Part shown: one piece after another, positions 13,496 to 22,838 of the stretch
How the letters are laid out: each line of letters opens with the position of its first letter
Numbering within the stretch: position 1 is the stretch's first letter
From: Brienomyrus brachyistius
Lineage: Eukaryota > Chordata > Actinopteri > Osteoglossiformes > Mormyridae
Reading direction: 5' to 3'
Assembly (NCBI RefSeq): GCF_023856365.1
Contig: NC_064554.1
Coordinates: 9,291,001-9,355,000 of the forward strand
DNA: 64,000 bases
The notes under the pieces: model-generated
Database searches by the model: none
What the model was told of the DNA's origin: nothing
What the model saw: only the letters and a program-made list of their open reading frames with translations
Position numbers and translations under genes: made by a program

Positions 13496-16400
13496 ATGTA
13501 TGATGTACATACACTACCGGCCAAAGGTTTGTATGTATGTATGCATGTATGTATGTTACTCACATTTGCCAAAAAGACACTCAATATTCTTTGCTGACAA
13601 AAATATTGCAGTATGTTCACCGTCTGAGTAACCCTATTAGCAAGAAATTTAAATCAGTTATGTGACAAGGGGGAACCTGTTTCATCCCTCATAATTAAGT
13701 GCTCCTAGTTTTCCATTCAGTATAGTACACTCTGGCCACCTGATCAGGGAATTACAGAATTAGGTGTGTGTGTGTGTGAGTGTGTATGTATAAGGAAACC
13801 ATATGTAATCTGTGTGTATATGTCAGTGCCAGGAGAAGGTGTGAGTAGCTTCTAGAGTAGCTTAAGTTAAGGTTTGCTTGGGATTCATTGCCAACGGGAT
13901 TGAAACCCATGATAATTATATATTACAGCAGGTCATTCAAATCTTTTAACTGGCACTGTCTATAGAGATGTGTTTTTGGTTATGGTAGTCAGCACAGTGT
14001 GTGTTGCACAGTGGTGAGTTCTCAAGATTAATGCCGGTTTTGAACTGATCTGAGTCTTCATTTTTTACCCATGACCTTGGCCTGTGAGTAGAACTTTGTT
14101 GTGAAGGCGGATGACCTGGAGTGGATTTGCGAGTTGGGTCGGGGGGCCTATGGCGTAGTGGACAAGATGAGACACGTTCCCAGTGGCCTGATAATGGCTG
14201 TGAAGGTGAGCAGCAGTGGGCGGAAGCATCCTCCCAGACCGCTGTAGACCTCAGTGCGGTTTTAGAAGTGCCCTTTATATAAAATAATCAAGGTGTTTCA
14301 TTTTTTACAGGCATTAAAAAAAAAAACTATTCAGTTGTGTATACAAAAAAGTACAAAAGTAGTACACAATCTTTGTAAAAGTAGATCTTCGTTGATTTTG
14401 TTGAATCTGACTTGAATCGTTCGAATATAGGACTGTACCGCCGTCTGCGGGGATCTTGGCAGACCAGTGAAGCTGTGGGAGTTTCACAGCAATCTCACCA
14501 CTGGGGCATCTCCAATCCTGCATGCCCCTTTTTTCCAGAGAATACGGGCCACCGTGAACACGCAGGAACAGAAGCGCCTGCTGATGGATCTGGACATCTC
14601 CATGAGGACGGTAGACTGCTTTTTCACGGTCACTTTCTACGGAGCACTCTTCAGAGAGGTATATGAAAGGCCCTGCTTTTTTGACAGCATGTTAAAAAAT
14701 GCCTTAAAAATTGTCCCCTTGAAACCATTCTTTTGGTGGAGGTGAATCCTATTGTATTTTTTAACCATCACAAGGGCGATGTGTGGATCTGCATGGAGCT
14801 TATGGACACATCTCTGGACAAGTTCTACAAGCAGGTGATTGACGGGGGCCTGACCATCCCAGAGGATATCCTGGGCAAGATCACGGTATCTGTAAGTGGT
14901 TGCCAACTTATTGCTGCTGTTTGCCTGAAAGCTTTTTTTGTAATAAAGCCCAGGGTGGACGTCTTCCACTGTCTGATTTAATGAGGTATTTTGAATGGGG
15001 TTGGTGAATGACATGAGTCTTCTGTGATGCATCTCTCCCTGACTTTGATATGAGAAGCTATGTCTCTGGGATGAGATGATTACTGCTTTCGCGGTGAACC
15101 ATCGTAAAAATTCTTGACAGTTAGTATTGCCATTTCAGATTTTAATTAACCTTAAATCTGTGTTTGATTGCTGCTTTTTGAAAAACTCTTGGTAAATACT
15201 GTCCAGCATCAATCAAAGTGAGCAGCAGTCTCCCCGACACAGGCCCAGCATACTGTACAATGTGGGTTTGTTTTGTGTCAGTGAAGACGTGGCAGAGGGC
15301 AGTGACAGAACTCTGTGGATAGACATACTCGCCTTTGATCTATTTGCTTACCAGACCAGCACAGACATACTCACCTTTGATGTATTTGCTTACCATAACA
15401 GCACAGACATACTTGCCTTTGATCTATTTGCTTACCAGAGCAGCACAGACATTCTCGCCTTTGATCTACTTGCTTACCAGACCAGCACAGACATACTTGC
15501 CTTTGATGTATTTGCTTACCAGAACAGCACATACAGTATTCACCTTTCATACTGTTGATTACCAAAACAGGACAGACGTACTCCCTTTCAATGTTTGCTT
15601 ACCAGAACAGCACTGTGGTCTGTTCACCAAAGGTGGAGTTTGGATTATAACTTTGTTGCTAAAGTAGTAATTTAGCAGTAAATTGAAAGTTTCTATTTAT
15701 GACTTTTTTTTTGCAGCTGGGAAGATGATCATGGCATTATTGCATTCTGTTATATTTTTATATTTAATATGTTTAAAAGTGAATGTGTAGATTATGTAGG
15801 GATGATGTAATCACACACCACTGGGGAAGGGGCCATTACTCATGGATTGGCTCCACCACCTCTGATTTCATGGTTGTATGTTTAGATTGTAAAGGCACTG
15901 GAACATCTGCACCGAAATCTATCTGTGATCCACCGAGGTAAGAAAATGCCAGCACTCTCTTCACCAGTGGTCATTTGCAAAGCCAGACTGTTATTAGTGA
16001 TCTATGTTGCTTAGAACAGAGAGTCTTGGCCAGTACGGTGATTATATGCTTGTTTATTCCATGTTTGCTTTAGGTTTCTTTGCAAATAGAAGATGCTCAT
16101 GACCATATGGTATCTTTTGGTCTAAAATATATTTTTGCTTGCAGCTAGTCTGGCGTTAGCCTTCCCTGACAGCTCTGTCTATGCCCCTCTCCAGATGTGA
16201 AACCTTCCAATATTCTCATCAACACTCAGGGCCAAGTGAAAATGTGTGACTTTGGGATCAGCGGCTACCTGGTAGACTCTGTCGCAAAGACCATGGACGC
16301 TGGGTGCAAGCCGTACATGGCTGTGAGTAGGGCTGCTTGATTGTGACAGAAATCATAATCACGATTATTTTGGTCAATATTAAGATCCTTATTTAAAACA

Positions 16401-19400
16401 TTGGAAATATTATGCATTTATTGAACTTTTTAAACAATGCCTTTTGTCAGTGGATTTCCTTGAATTCTATAAATAAACCGAGAGATAAATATGGACAAAA
16501 TGGGAGAAACATTGTGAAAATGTGGCATAATTATTGTTTTACCTTGATTGTTTTGTTTTGATAATCGCTGGAAGCTGAAATTGTTATTGAAATTAAAATC
16601 TGATGAGTTGCCCAGCCCTTTCTGTAAGTTTACTGAGCTTGGGGGAGGGACATATTTTTGGGGCAGTGAAGAGATTATCAGGAGCCCTGATTCTGGGGAG
16701 GGTGCTGACTGAATATGGGGGTGTAATCTGATGATGTTACTGTTCTTTTAGCCGGAGAGAATTAACCCAGAGCTGAACCAAAAGGGCTACAATGTCAAGT
16801 CTGATATCTGGAGTTTAGGCATCACAATGGTGGGTATTTTAGTCTCGTATCTTTTTTACACTCTGTATATCCAAGGTTACATTGTTATATTGGAGCATTA
16901 CCAGAAGTGATTTCTCATTTCAACCACATGCCTTACAAAATGAAATGCATGGATGAGACAGCAATTGTTTGTTTATCCTTGTCTGTATGCTGCTAATATG
17001 ATTAAATATGGACTTCGTAAATATTCTGCATGTTTGCCTGTATGCTAATATACACTCACCGGCCACTTTATTAGGTACAACTTGCTAGTACCGGGTTGGA
17101 CCCCCTTTTGCCTTCAGAACTGCCTTAATCCTTCGTGGCATAGATTCAACAAGGTACTGGAAACATTCCTCAGAGATATTGGTCCATATTGACATGATAG
17201 CATCACACAGTTGCTGCAGATTTGTCGGCTGCACATCCATGATGCGAATCTCCCGTTCCACCACATCCCAAAGGTGCTCTATTGGATTGAGATCTGGTGA
17301 CTGTGGAGGCCATTTGAGTACAGTGAACTCATTGTCATGTTCAAGAAACCAGTCTGAGATGATTCGAGCTTTATGACATGGTGCATTATCCTGCTGGAAG
17401 TAGCCATCAGAAGATGGTACACTGTGGTCATAAAGGGATGGACATGGTCAGCAACAATACTCAGGTAGGCTATGGCGTTGCAACGATGATCAATTAGTAC
17501 TAAGGGGCCCAAAGTGTGCCAAGAAAATGTCCCCCACACCATTACACCACCACCACCAGCCTGAACCGTTGATACAAGGCAGGGTGGATCCATGCTTTCA
17601 TGTTGTTGACGCCAAATTCTGACCCTACCATCCGAATGTCGCAGCAGAAATCGAGGCTCATCAGACCAGGCAACATTTTTCCAATCTTCTATTGTCCAAT
17701 TTCGGTGAGCCTGTGCAAATTGTAGCCTCAGTTTCCTGTTCTTTGCTGACAGGAGTGGCACCCCGTGTGGTCTTCTGCTGCTGTAGCTCATCTGCCTCAA
17801 GGTTCGACGTGTTGTGCGTTCGGAGATGCTCTTCTGCATACCTTGGTTGTAACGAGTGGTTATTTGAGTTACTTTTGCCTTTCTATCAGCTCGACCCACT
17901 CTGGCCATTCTCCTCTGACCTCTGGCATCAACAAGGCATTTTCGCCCACAGAACTGCCGCTCACTGGATGTTTTCCCTTTTTCGGACCATTCTCTGTAAA
18001 CCCTAGAGATGGTTGTGCGTGACAATCCCAGAAGATCGGCAGCTTCTGCAATACTCAGACCAGCCCGTCTGGCACCAACAACCATGCCACGTTCAAAGTC
18101 ACTTAAATCACCTTTCTTCCCCATTTTGAAGCTCGGTTTGAACTGCAGTGGTTCGTCTTCACCATGTCAACATGCCTAAATGCATTGAGTTGCCACCATG
18201 TGATTGGCTGATCAGTAATTTGCGTCAACGAGCAGTTGGACAGGTGTGCCTAATAAAGTGACCGGTGAGTGTATATTTCACTTGGTGAATGACATTTGTG
18301 TTGAAACGCCCCTATATCTTTGCCCCCCAGATCGAGCTAGCCATCCTGCGTTTCCCCTACGACTCTTGGGGCACACCCTTCCAGCAGCTCAAGCAGGTGG
18401 TAGAGGAGCCGTCACCCCAACTGCCTGCCGAGTGCTTTTCCCCTGAGTTTGTGGACTTTACGTCTCAGTGGTGAGTCTCTCATTCAGCTTCTGCTGATGT
18501 GACGAATCCACAGCCCGGGGCCTGTGAAATGCATATGCCGAAAGGGAGGAACCAGTGTCGTCTTCTAAAGTTTCTATTATTTTTTCCAGTTTCATTTAAA
18601 ATGCTTGTTGATATACAGTCAAACCTCCCTTATCCGGGCAGAATGGGGGCTGCCAGTAAGTAAGAAATGCCCATAACTTAGAAATACATGAACAGTACGT
18701 TGTACATGTACATCTGTACACATACAAACTACATGATATTTAGGCTTATAATAGGGTGTCATTTCAGTCTGCGCTAGCGAATCATCCCATGTTTTTCTTG
18801 CAGTGGTCATCCAGTTTTTAACCAGATTAAAGGGAGCTGGATGATTTTTTTTCCTTACTCTGTATCTATACTCTATATATTCTTTACTAAATATCGCCTA
18901 CCTATATTTAGACTTAGCCACTCCAGAATGGTCTGAAACAACTCTGTGATTTTCTTTTTCGTATCTCTGTAATGTCGAGCTTCTTTTGGAGGTACCTGAC
19001 ACTAGGCTTCTTTTTGAAGCCATGGATTTTGCACAGTTTTACGTGTGGCTGTAAATTCAGCTCCGCCCACAGCCTCACCATAGCTCGCTCTCCATTCGAC
19101 GTTTGCCCCGCCTCCACGTGCAGACTCCGCCCACAACTCTCTGTATGCGGCATTCGTGACTTCCGTCTTCCGAAATGAAAGGCCAACCCCAAGATGTCTT
19201 GGGAGCTCACTTATTGGTTGTTGTTGGCTTGCTTTTCTTTGGATATTACTGTGTATGATTTGTTTGGTTTATTGGATTTCTGATTTTCGTTCTGCCCTTG
19301 CATGTACTTTCGTTTGGGTTTACTTGCTATTTGGTTTTGAACTCTCGCCCCGGTTTTTGGTTAATATATTCGTGCACCCCTCGGACTTTGACACTTTAAT

Positions 19401-21060
19401 CTCTGTATATGCTGTGTGTGTGTGTGTGTGTGTGTGTCAGGTGCGTAGGGAGTGACTGTCGTTTTTGTTTTGAGATGATGTATGCTGTTGTTTGGATAGG
19501 GAGTAAGGTGTAGAATTCGTCGTCGTGTTTTTGTTTGCGCTTAGGTAAGTTAGGTTTGAGTCGCGTTCAGAAGCTGGGTTTTGCTTGTTTTCGCTATAGC
19601 TACTCCTGAGTCCTTTTGCAGCGGGTTTATTTGTTCTATGTCCGAGGCGTGTAAATAAATACATATAAAGTATCCCTTTGTCCCCTTTCCCTTTCATTCT
19701 GTTGTGCCCCAAGCCAAGACTGGTGCTGGTTGTGTAAAATTAATTTGTGCATGCGCATACCTACAGCTTCCCGGTAGAGGGAGGTGCCCGTATGTTGGAG
19801 GTCCGGATAAGGGAGGTTTGACTGTACTAATACACCTAATATACAAAGGGATTTAATGGGAACAGAATGCCACTGGCGAATGCAAGCAGCTGTCCTTGGG
19901 TCACATATGTATATGTGATTAGGGGTCACATTTTTGTTGAGTTGATGTAAGTTGAACTTCTGGGGAATCAGGCTTTTTCAGTATAAAGGAGTCCTCCAAG
20001 TCCCCAGGAAGCACTTGTTTGTTCCATCTCTTAATATCTAATGGTACTTTTTCACTACCATCAAAAACCCAGCTGTACACAAGCGGACCCGCGAAATGGT
20101 GTGAGCCGTAGTCATGCTGACGCTCACTAACCACGCTCACTAACAAGGCGAAAAGCATGGCTGAACCGAGCCGTAATACGGATTTACGCAAGCGAATACT
20201 AATTCTGATAGCCTTTACGTTAACATATCAGGTGACTCTCGCAGACGTGTTGGTGGAAATTCGCACTGTTAAATCATGATTCACTGGTTTTACGTCACTG
20301 TCGCTCTCCAAACCTGGCAAAACCGTTACCGCGCCGACCATTCTGCAGTGGAAAACCGAAGCCGGGTGGAACAGTGCTGTAGCACGTCTGTCTTCACAGT
20401 ATGAGTTGGGTCCGGCATGGTTCCTGTATGCCAGTGGAAATGCACCACAACAGTCATTGTTACCTGTCCAGCATATAACAGAGAGCAGTAGCAGTGGAGG
20501 TAATGACTTGTAGTCTAGGATTTACCCATATTTCCAGAAGCAAGTCCATGCAATTTTCAGCTGCTCTGATGCTCTTGAACCTACATTGATGCTCTGTTCG
20601 CCTGGTCTTTTCTCATGTCTCATCTGAGTCTTTTTCCCCATTTCAGTTTGAAGAAGAGCTCAAAAGAGAGGCCAGCGTACACTGAGCTCATGGTGAGTTT
20701 GGAACACAGATCTGAACTTGGATAAACTCCCATTTGTTCCTGAGAAATGTAATCTTAATCCGCGTGTCTAAGTAATTCAATGCATAACAACATCTGAACC
20801 TGTGGATCAGATCAGATGCATCTCTTAAATGGTCACTAGAGGGTAGACGTGTTCTCTTTTTTTATAGCCGTTTACATTTGAATGCTGAGGATTTGACTGT
20901 AAAACTGTTTCACTGATGCTGGTTTGTCACGATGCAACATTTGTGTCCTAAATCTAACTGCTACTTTCTTGTCCCATTGCAGCAACATCCATTTTTCACA
21001 CTTCACGACTCAAAAGAGACAGATGTATCCAGCTTCGTCAAGGTTGTTCTTGGTAACTGA
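5849..21060 (+). CDS. map2k6: Dual-specificity MAP kinase kinase 6 (MKK6), complete, 12 coding exons
   Basis: Coding exons: 5849-5867, 12060-12126, 12423-12471, 14092-14205, 14539-14658, 14775-14891, 15886-15937, 16195-16322, 16752-16829, 18331-18470, 20647-20692, 20983-21060. All have AG/GT borders and sum to 1008 nt (335 codons plus stop), one residue longer than human MKK6 as I recall it. Visible landmarks: N-terminal basic docking motif RRKNPRLKI (8-16), glycine loop GRGAYG (61-66), catalytic Lys83 in IMAVK, HRD 178-180, DFG 198-200, activation-loop Ser208 and Thr212 in SVAKT (human S207/T211), APE, and a C-terminal docking region ending [17 protein letters not shown]6 is activated by MAP3Ks and phosphorylates the TGY loop of p38 in the cytoplasm and nucleus. 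Residue 111 is Phe (DCFFTV) where I recall Pro in human MKK6 and Phe in MKK3. [11 protein letters not shown] and [11 protein letters not shown] favour MKK6 over MKK3. Confidence 0.95.
5868..8130. other. MAP2K6 intron 1, 5' part, nothing recognised
   Basis: AT-rich, non-coding on both strands. The short ORFs here have no familiar domain. I see no clear transposon termini. Confidence 0.4.
8140..8184. repeat. 15-bp tandem repeat, three copies
   Basis: Three head-to-tail units of the form GCTGCTGATCTTAAG (the first has one A/T difference). The unit length is a multiple of three, so a short ORF reads through as AADLK repeats. It lies in MAP2K6 intron 1, and coding is unlikely. Confidence 0.85.
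8262..8760 (-). pseudogene. Unidentified decayed coding-like segment
   Basis: On the minus strand, several overlapping frames show protein-like stretches (for example [58 protein letters not shown]), interrupted by frame changes and stops. This looks like a retroposed gene or retroelement fragment, but I do not recognise the family. It lies inside MAP2K6 intron 1, antisense to the gene. It could also be chance. Confidence 0.3.
8768..9424. mobile_element. Probable hAT-type element or fragment
   Basis: The right end reads GGATCGGTGCACCTCTA, the inverted form of the common fish hAT terminus TAGAGGTGCACCGATCC, and nearby text repeats GATCC/GATCAG motifs. The left border (around TAGCGGCCGATCCAC at 8769) is only similar, and I see no clean 8-bp duplication. 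The element is probably truncated or old. Confidence 0.4.
9506..9525. repeat. Poly-G tract of 20
   Basis: An unbroken run of 20 G in MAP2K6 intron 1. It may form a quadruplex and is prone to length error in sequencing. Confidence 0.9.
9705..9930 (+). repeat. Interspersed fish repeat with ATATAGCGC and CTTGGGAGGGACCAGAC motifs
   Basis: The segment runs from a (GCAAT)n start through TTTTATTTATATAGCGC, a GCGCTTTACA box, then AACTCCCTAAGAGGAAGAAA and CCTTGGGAGGGACCAGAC. I recognise this combination as a very common fish interspersed repeat, of unclear class. It abuts the LINE fragment that follows. Confidence 0.6.
9936..10545 (-). pseudogene. LINE retrotransposon fragment (endonuclease tail and reverse transcriptase start)
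   Basis: On the minus strand, the segment reads [19 protein letters not shown] near 10470-10530 (APE-type endonuclease motif, D to N at one site), followed by RT N-terminal motifs [26 protein letters not shown] and [17 protein letters not shown] (10066-10340). The order and wording fit jockey/Rex-type non-LTR elements of fish. It is truncated at both ends and decayed, and inserted antisense in MAP2K6 intron 1. Confidence 0.75.
10602..11740. mobile_element. Non-autonomous hAT-type element with nested insertion
   Basis: The ends TAGGGTTGAGTGATATGG (10602) and CGATATATCGCCCAGTCCTA (to 11740) are inverted relatives. Both sides carry the identical 8-bp duplication ATTCACAC (10594-10601 and 11741-11748). 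The 1139-bp interior has no transposase and contains a second element at about 11265-11445. It lies in MAP2K6 intron 1, about 310 bp before exon 2. Confidence 0.82.
11265..11445. mobile_element. Small MITE nested in the hAT-type element
   Basis: The left end GGGGGGTATTTCACTACGC, then GGGATTTCTTG, is mirrored at the right end as CAAGAAATCCTGCTTTGTG, then AAATACCTCCCC; the inverted repeats are about 30 bp. The right end runs into a 13-C tract (11433-11445). The target duplication is not clear. The superfamily is not determined. Confidence 0.6.
12508..12592. repeat. Compound TG / TCTG microsatellite
   Basis: Alternating TGTG and TCTG tracts in MAP2K6 intron 3, starting 37 bp downstream of exon 3. 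Confidence 0.85.
12898..13148 (+). mobile_element. tRNA-derived SINE
   Basis: A pol III-like head has an A-box-like GTGGCTCTGTGGGCTAAG and a B-box GGTTCAAACCCC (12952-12963). The body has the fish SINE core motif CCTTGAGCAAGGCCCTTAAC, and the 3' tail is (ATT)n at about 13118-13148. The element is complete in layout and sits in MAP2K6 intron 3 within Tigger sequence, so it is younger than that element. Confidence 0.85.
13238..13378 (-). pseudogene. Tigger-type transposase N-terminus
   Basis: About 47 codons starting at ATG 13376-13378 encode a basic N-terminus and helix-turn-helix ([20 protein letters not shown]) typical of pogo/Tigger/jerky transposases. The homology stops at about KYGI, where the expected 'ksTis' continuation is missing. 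No catalytic domain remains. Confidence 0.7.
13441..13553. repeat. Compound TG / GTAT microsatellite
   Basis: GTGC, TG and then repeated GTAT units, broken at about 13506-13528 by a Tc1-like terminus (ACACTACCGGCCAAAGGTTT). The GTAT tract resumes afterwards. Confidence 0.85.
13509..13968. mobile_element. Possible old Tc1-like non-autonomous element
   Basis: The left end ACACTACCGGCCAAAGGTTT matches the well-known fish Tc1 terminus ACACTACCGGTCAAAAGTTT. A degenerate inverted partner (CTTTTAACTGGCACTGTCTA) ends near 13968. The interior has no ORF. It lies in MAP2K6 intron 3. Confidence 0.4.
15321..15613. repeat. 42-bp minisatellite, about seven copies
   Basis: Five near-identical 42-bp units (15321-15530), of the type AGACATACTCGCCTTTGATC plus TATTTGCTTACCAGACCAGC plus AC, are followed by two degenerate ones. 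The unit is 14 codons long, so one frame stays open ([14 protein letters not shown] repeats), but codon content and intronic position (MAP2K6 intron 6) argue against coding. Confidence 0.9.
16328..16620. mobile_element. hAT-type MITE inserted across the MAP2K6 exon 8 splice donor
   Basis: The ends TAGGGCTGCTTGATTGTG and GAGTTGCCCAGCCCTT are inverted. The 8 bp on the left (GCTGTGAG, 16320-16327) covers the last three bases of exon 8 and the first five of the intron. The right copy (TCTGTAAG, 16621-16628) matches at 6 of 8 positions. The interior is AT-rich with no ORF. The insertion therefore kept the donor next to exon 8. Confidence 0.65.
17051..18273 (-). mobile_element. Tc1-like transposon, near full length
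   Basis: Inverted ends TACACTCACCGGCCACTTTA (17051) and TAAAGTGACCGGTGAGTGTA (to 18273) differ at one position over these 20 bases. TA target dinucleotides lie at 17049-17050 and 18274-18275. The 1223-bp element carries a transposase on the minus strand with one visible frameshift. It sits in MAP2K6 intron 9, ending 57 bp before exon 10. Confidence 0.92.
17085..18124 (-). pseudogene. Tc1-like transposase (DD34E family), frameshifted
   Basis: From ATG 18122-18124 the frame reads [20 protein letters not shown], helix-turn-helix repeats, the first catalytic Asp in [11 protein letters not shown], and GGGGVMVWG. After HPFMTTVY (about 17416-17419) one base appears to be missing, so QQDN and the third catalytic motif DLNPIE fall in another frame; the open frame ends at 17279. 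Decay appears slight, so this copy is young but dead. Confidence 0.88.
18616..19824. mobile_element. Tigger/pogo-type non-autonomous element
   Basis: Perfect inverted ends CAGTCAAACCTCCCTTATCC (18616) and its complement (ending 19824), then GG, are flanked by TA at 18614-18615 and 19825-19826. The 1209-bp interior has no recognisable transposase and includes a TG microsatellite at about 19411-19437. It fills more than half of MAP2K6 intron 10. Confidence 0.85.
20042..20447. mobile_element. Probable MITE in MAP2K6 intron 10
   Basis: Imperfect inverted ends TGGTACTTTTTCACTACCA (20042) and TGCCAGTGGAAATGCACCA (to 20447) resemble the common fish terminus TGGTGCTTTTCCACTG. There is no ORF. The superfamily and target duplication are not established. 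The element ends 200 bp before exon 11. Confidence 0.5.
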
Positions 21061-22161
21061 AAGTGACAGTCCCCGACTGCCCATGGGACCCTGTGCCAAT
21101 GCGCCGATACACCTGGGCCCTCGAGCACTGCCCAAATAACTTCGGAGGGATTGGGCACTATGCCAACTCACCAGTATTCATTCTGGTTGCCAGGCATTGC
21201 CCATGTGACCTTTGAAATATTGGGCCAATCCACCAGTTAGCAATCACTTGGGAGTTTTGCAGGATTAGTGGGGTAATACTTCTTTGGACACCTGCTCTTC
21301 ACTCGCTGCTTGGTATTCAGAGTTCCTGTATTGCCATGAACAAGATGGAGGGCTTACAGAAGGGATGGAGGCTTCCTTTCTGGAAACTAGATGCTACTAT
21401 GACAACCCTGTCGCCCAGCCTGGTTGGATTTTTACCCTCTATTAGTAATTCCAGTTTCAGTTGGCCTTCATGCAGTGAGTTTGCCACCAAACCACTAAAT
21501 GGATCAGTAATCAGACCTACTTCATGCAAAGAAGATTAACACTTAAAATATCACGAGTGAGGCGTAGTGAGGCACAGTGACGCGCAGTGGGTAGCCTCAT
21601 ACTGGAGTAGCTGGGGTTTGATTCTTACCCTGGGTTGTGTGTAAAGGCTTTGCATGTTCTCCCCATGTTTCCATGGATTTCCACCATTAAGCGAATTGCT
21701 GTGTCTAAATGATCTGCTATGTGTGTGTGTGTGGATTCCCTGTGTCCCATGCAGGGTCTCCACTCCCCTGCATACTCTTTTTCCTATGGTAAGTTCCACC
21801 TCACCATAACCCTGTCCTGGATAAGCCACAGTTGAATGTGGGTTGATGAATATATATCCTCCTGAGAAAAAGCATAAACGCTAGTGCATGTATGCTTATC
21901 GTTGCTTTATAATTTGTCCATATATGGGCAGAGTCATGTGATGGCACTGATTCCCAACACGGAAATGATGTTCGGATAAGCATCTGTTTGGACAGAGCAA
22001 GTCAGAGCAGAGCAGAGAGGATTCAGGCAGCCATCTGCACACATGCCACGTGAGATGCCAAAAGGGCTGGTCCATGAATGGGATGCAGAAGGAACTCGTG
22101 CAACTTGTGGATCATCCACAGAGCCTGAAATGACACGACTGCACCTCAGTCCGCATGCTGA
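21061..22161. other. MAP2K6 3' flank
   Basis: This stretch should contain the MAP2K6 3' UTR. I find no clear AATAAA before 22300. A SINE-like repeat occupies about 21555-21845. No other exon is recognised. Confidence 0.45.
21555..21845 (+). repeat. Decayed SINE-like fish repeat
   Basis: The segment has the layout of a common fish repeat: a head ACGCGCAGTGGGTAGCCTCA, then GGGGTTTGATTCTTACCCTGG, TTTGCATGTTCTCCCCATGT and an end resembling CCTGTCCTGGATAAGCC. The better-preserved copy of the same family is at 61596-62008 in the opposite orientation. Confidence 0.6.
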
Positions 22162-22169
22162 TCACATAC

Positions 22170-22830
22170 TAGAGATGCACTGATTGCAATTTCCTTGGCC
22201 GATTTCTGATGTTTTTGCAAGTGTGACCTGCTGATCGCGATTTTCTTTCTAGGAACTACAATTGGCATCACGTACAAACAAAAGTCAACACTTCTTCAAT
22301 ACAAAGTTTTATTTTCATAATAAAATGAATTGTTAAACTTTAAGTCCTAACTGCAACTAAAACAAGTCTGGAAACAAGAGATAGAAATAACAATTAACTG
22401 AAAAGGAGCTGCTGTACACTCAACTTTATCCGACACATTTCACTTTACCAAACAAGAGCAGGTGCAACAGATTTAAATAACAAAACATATGTCAGTTACT
22501 TAAATAATTTTCCAATATGTTTTAATTCACCGGATAATTGACCTTTTTCTCTTTTTTTACTTATCTTAAAGTCCATAGCTTACAAATATCAAAATAAAAC
22601 TGAACAGTGCAATGCTCTTCCAAGTAGTAATAGATGCAGTAATAGATGCAGGGAAAAATTATTAATACCAACATCGCATGTTATTTGCATACAATTCTTA
22701 CATTGCTGCTAAGCTAGATTAAGATCAGGCTTTTTTATACCTTCCTACTATACGAGCATTATAGTGCAGGGGGTTGAAGTTTTGCTAAAACATTTTTACT
22801 CTCATAGGAAAAAACCTTGCTGCATCTCTA
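22170..22830. mobile_element. Probable hAT-type non-autonomous element
   Basis: The ends share an inverted TAGAGATGCA decamer (22170 and 22821-22830). The flanking octamers TCACATAC (22162-22169) and TTACATAT (22831-22838) match at 6 of 8. The interior is AT-rich and non-coding. The call rests on short termini and is moderate. Confidence 0.5.
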
Positions 22831-22838
22831 TTACATAT

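Noticed and set aside
15262..15558. Repeat array considered as CRISPR or repeat protein
   Set aside because: Units are contiguous without spacers, in a vertebrate intron; a simple minisatellite explains it.
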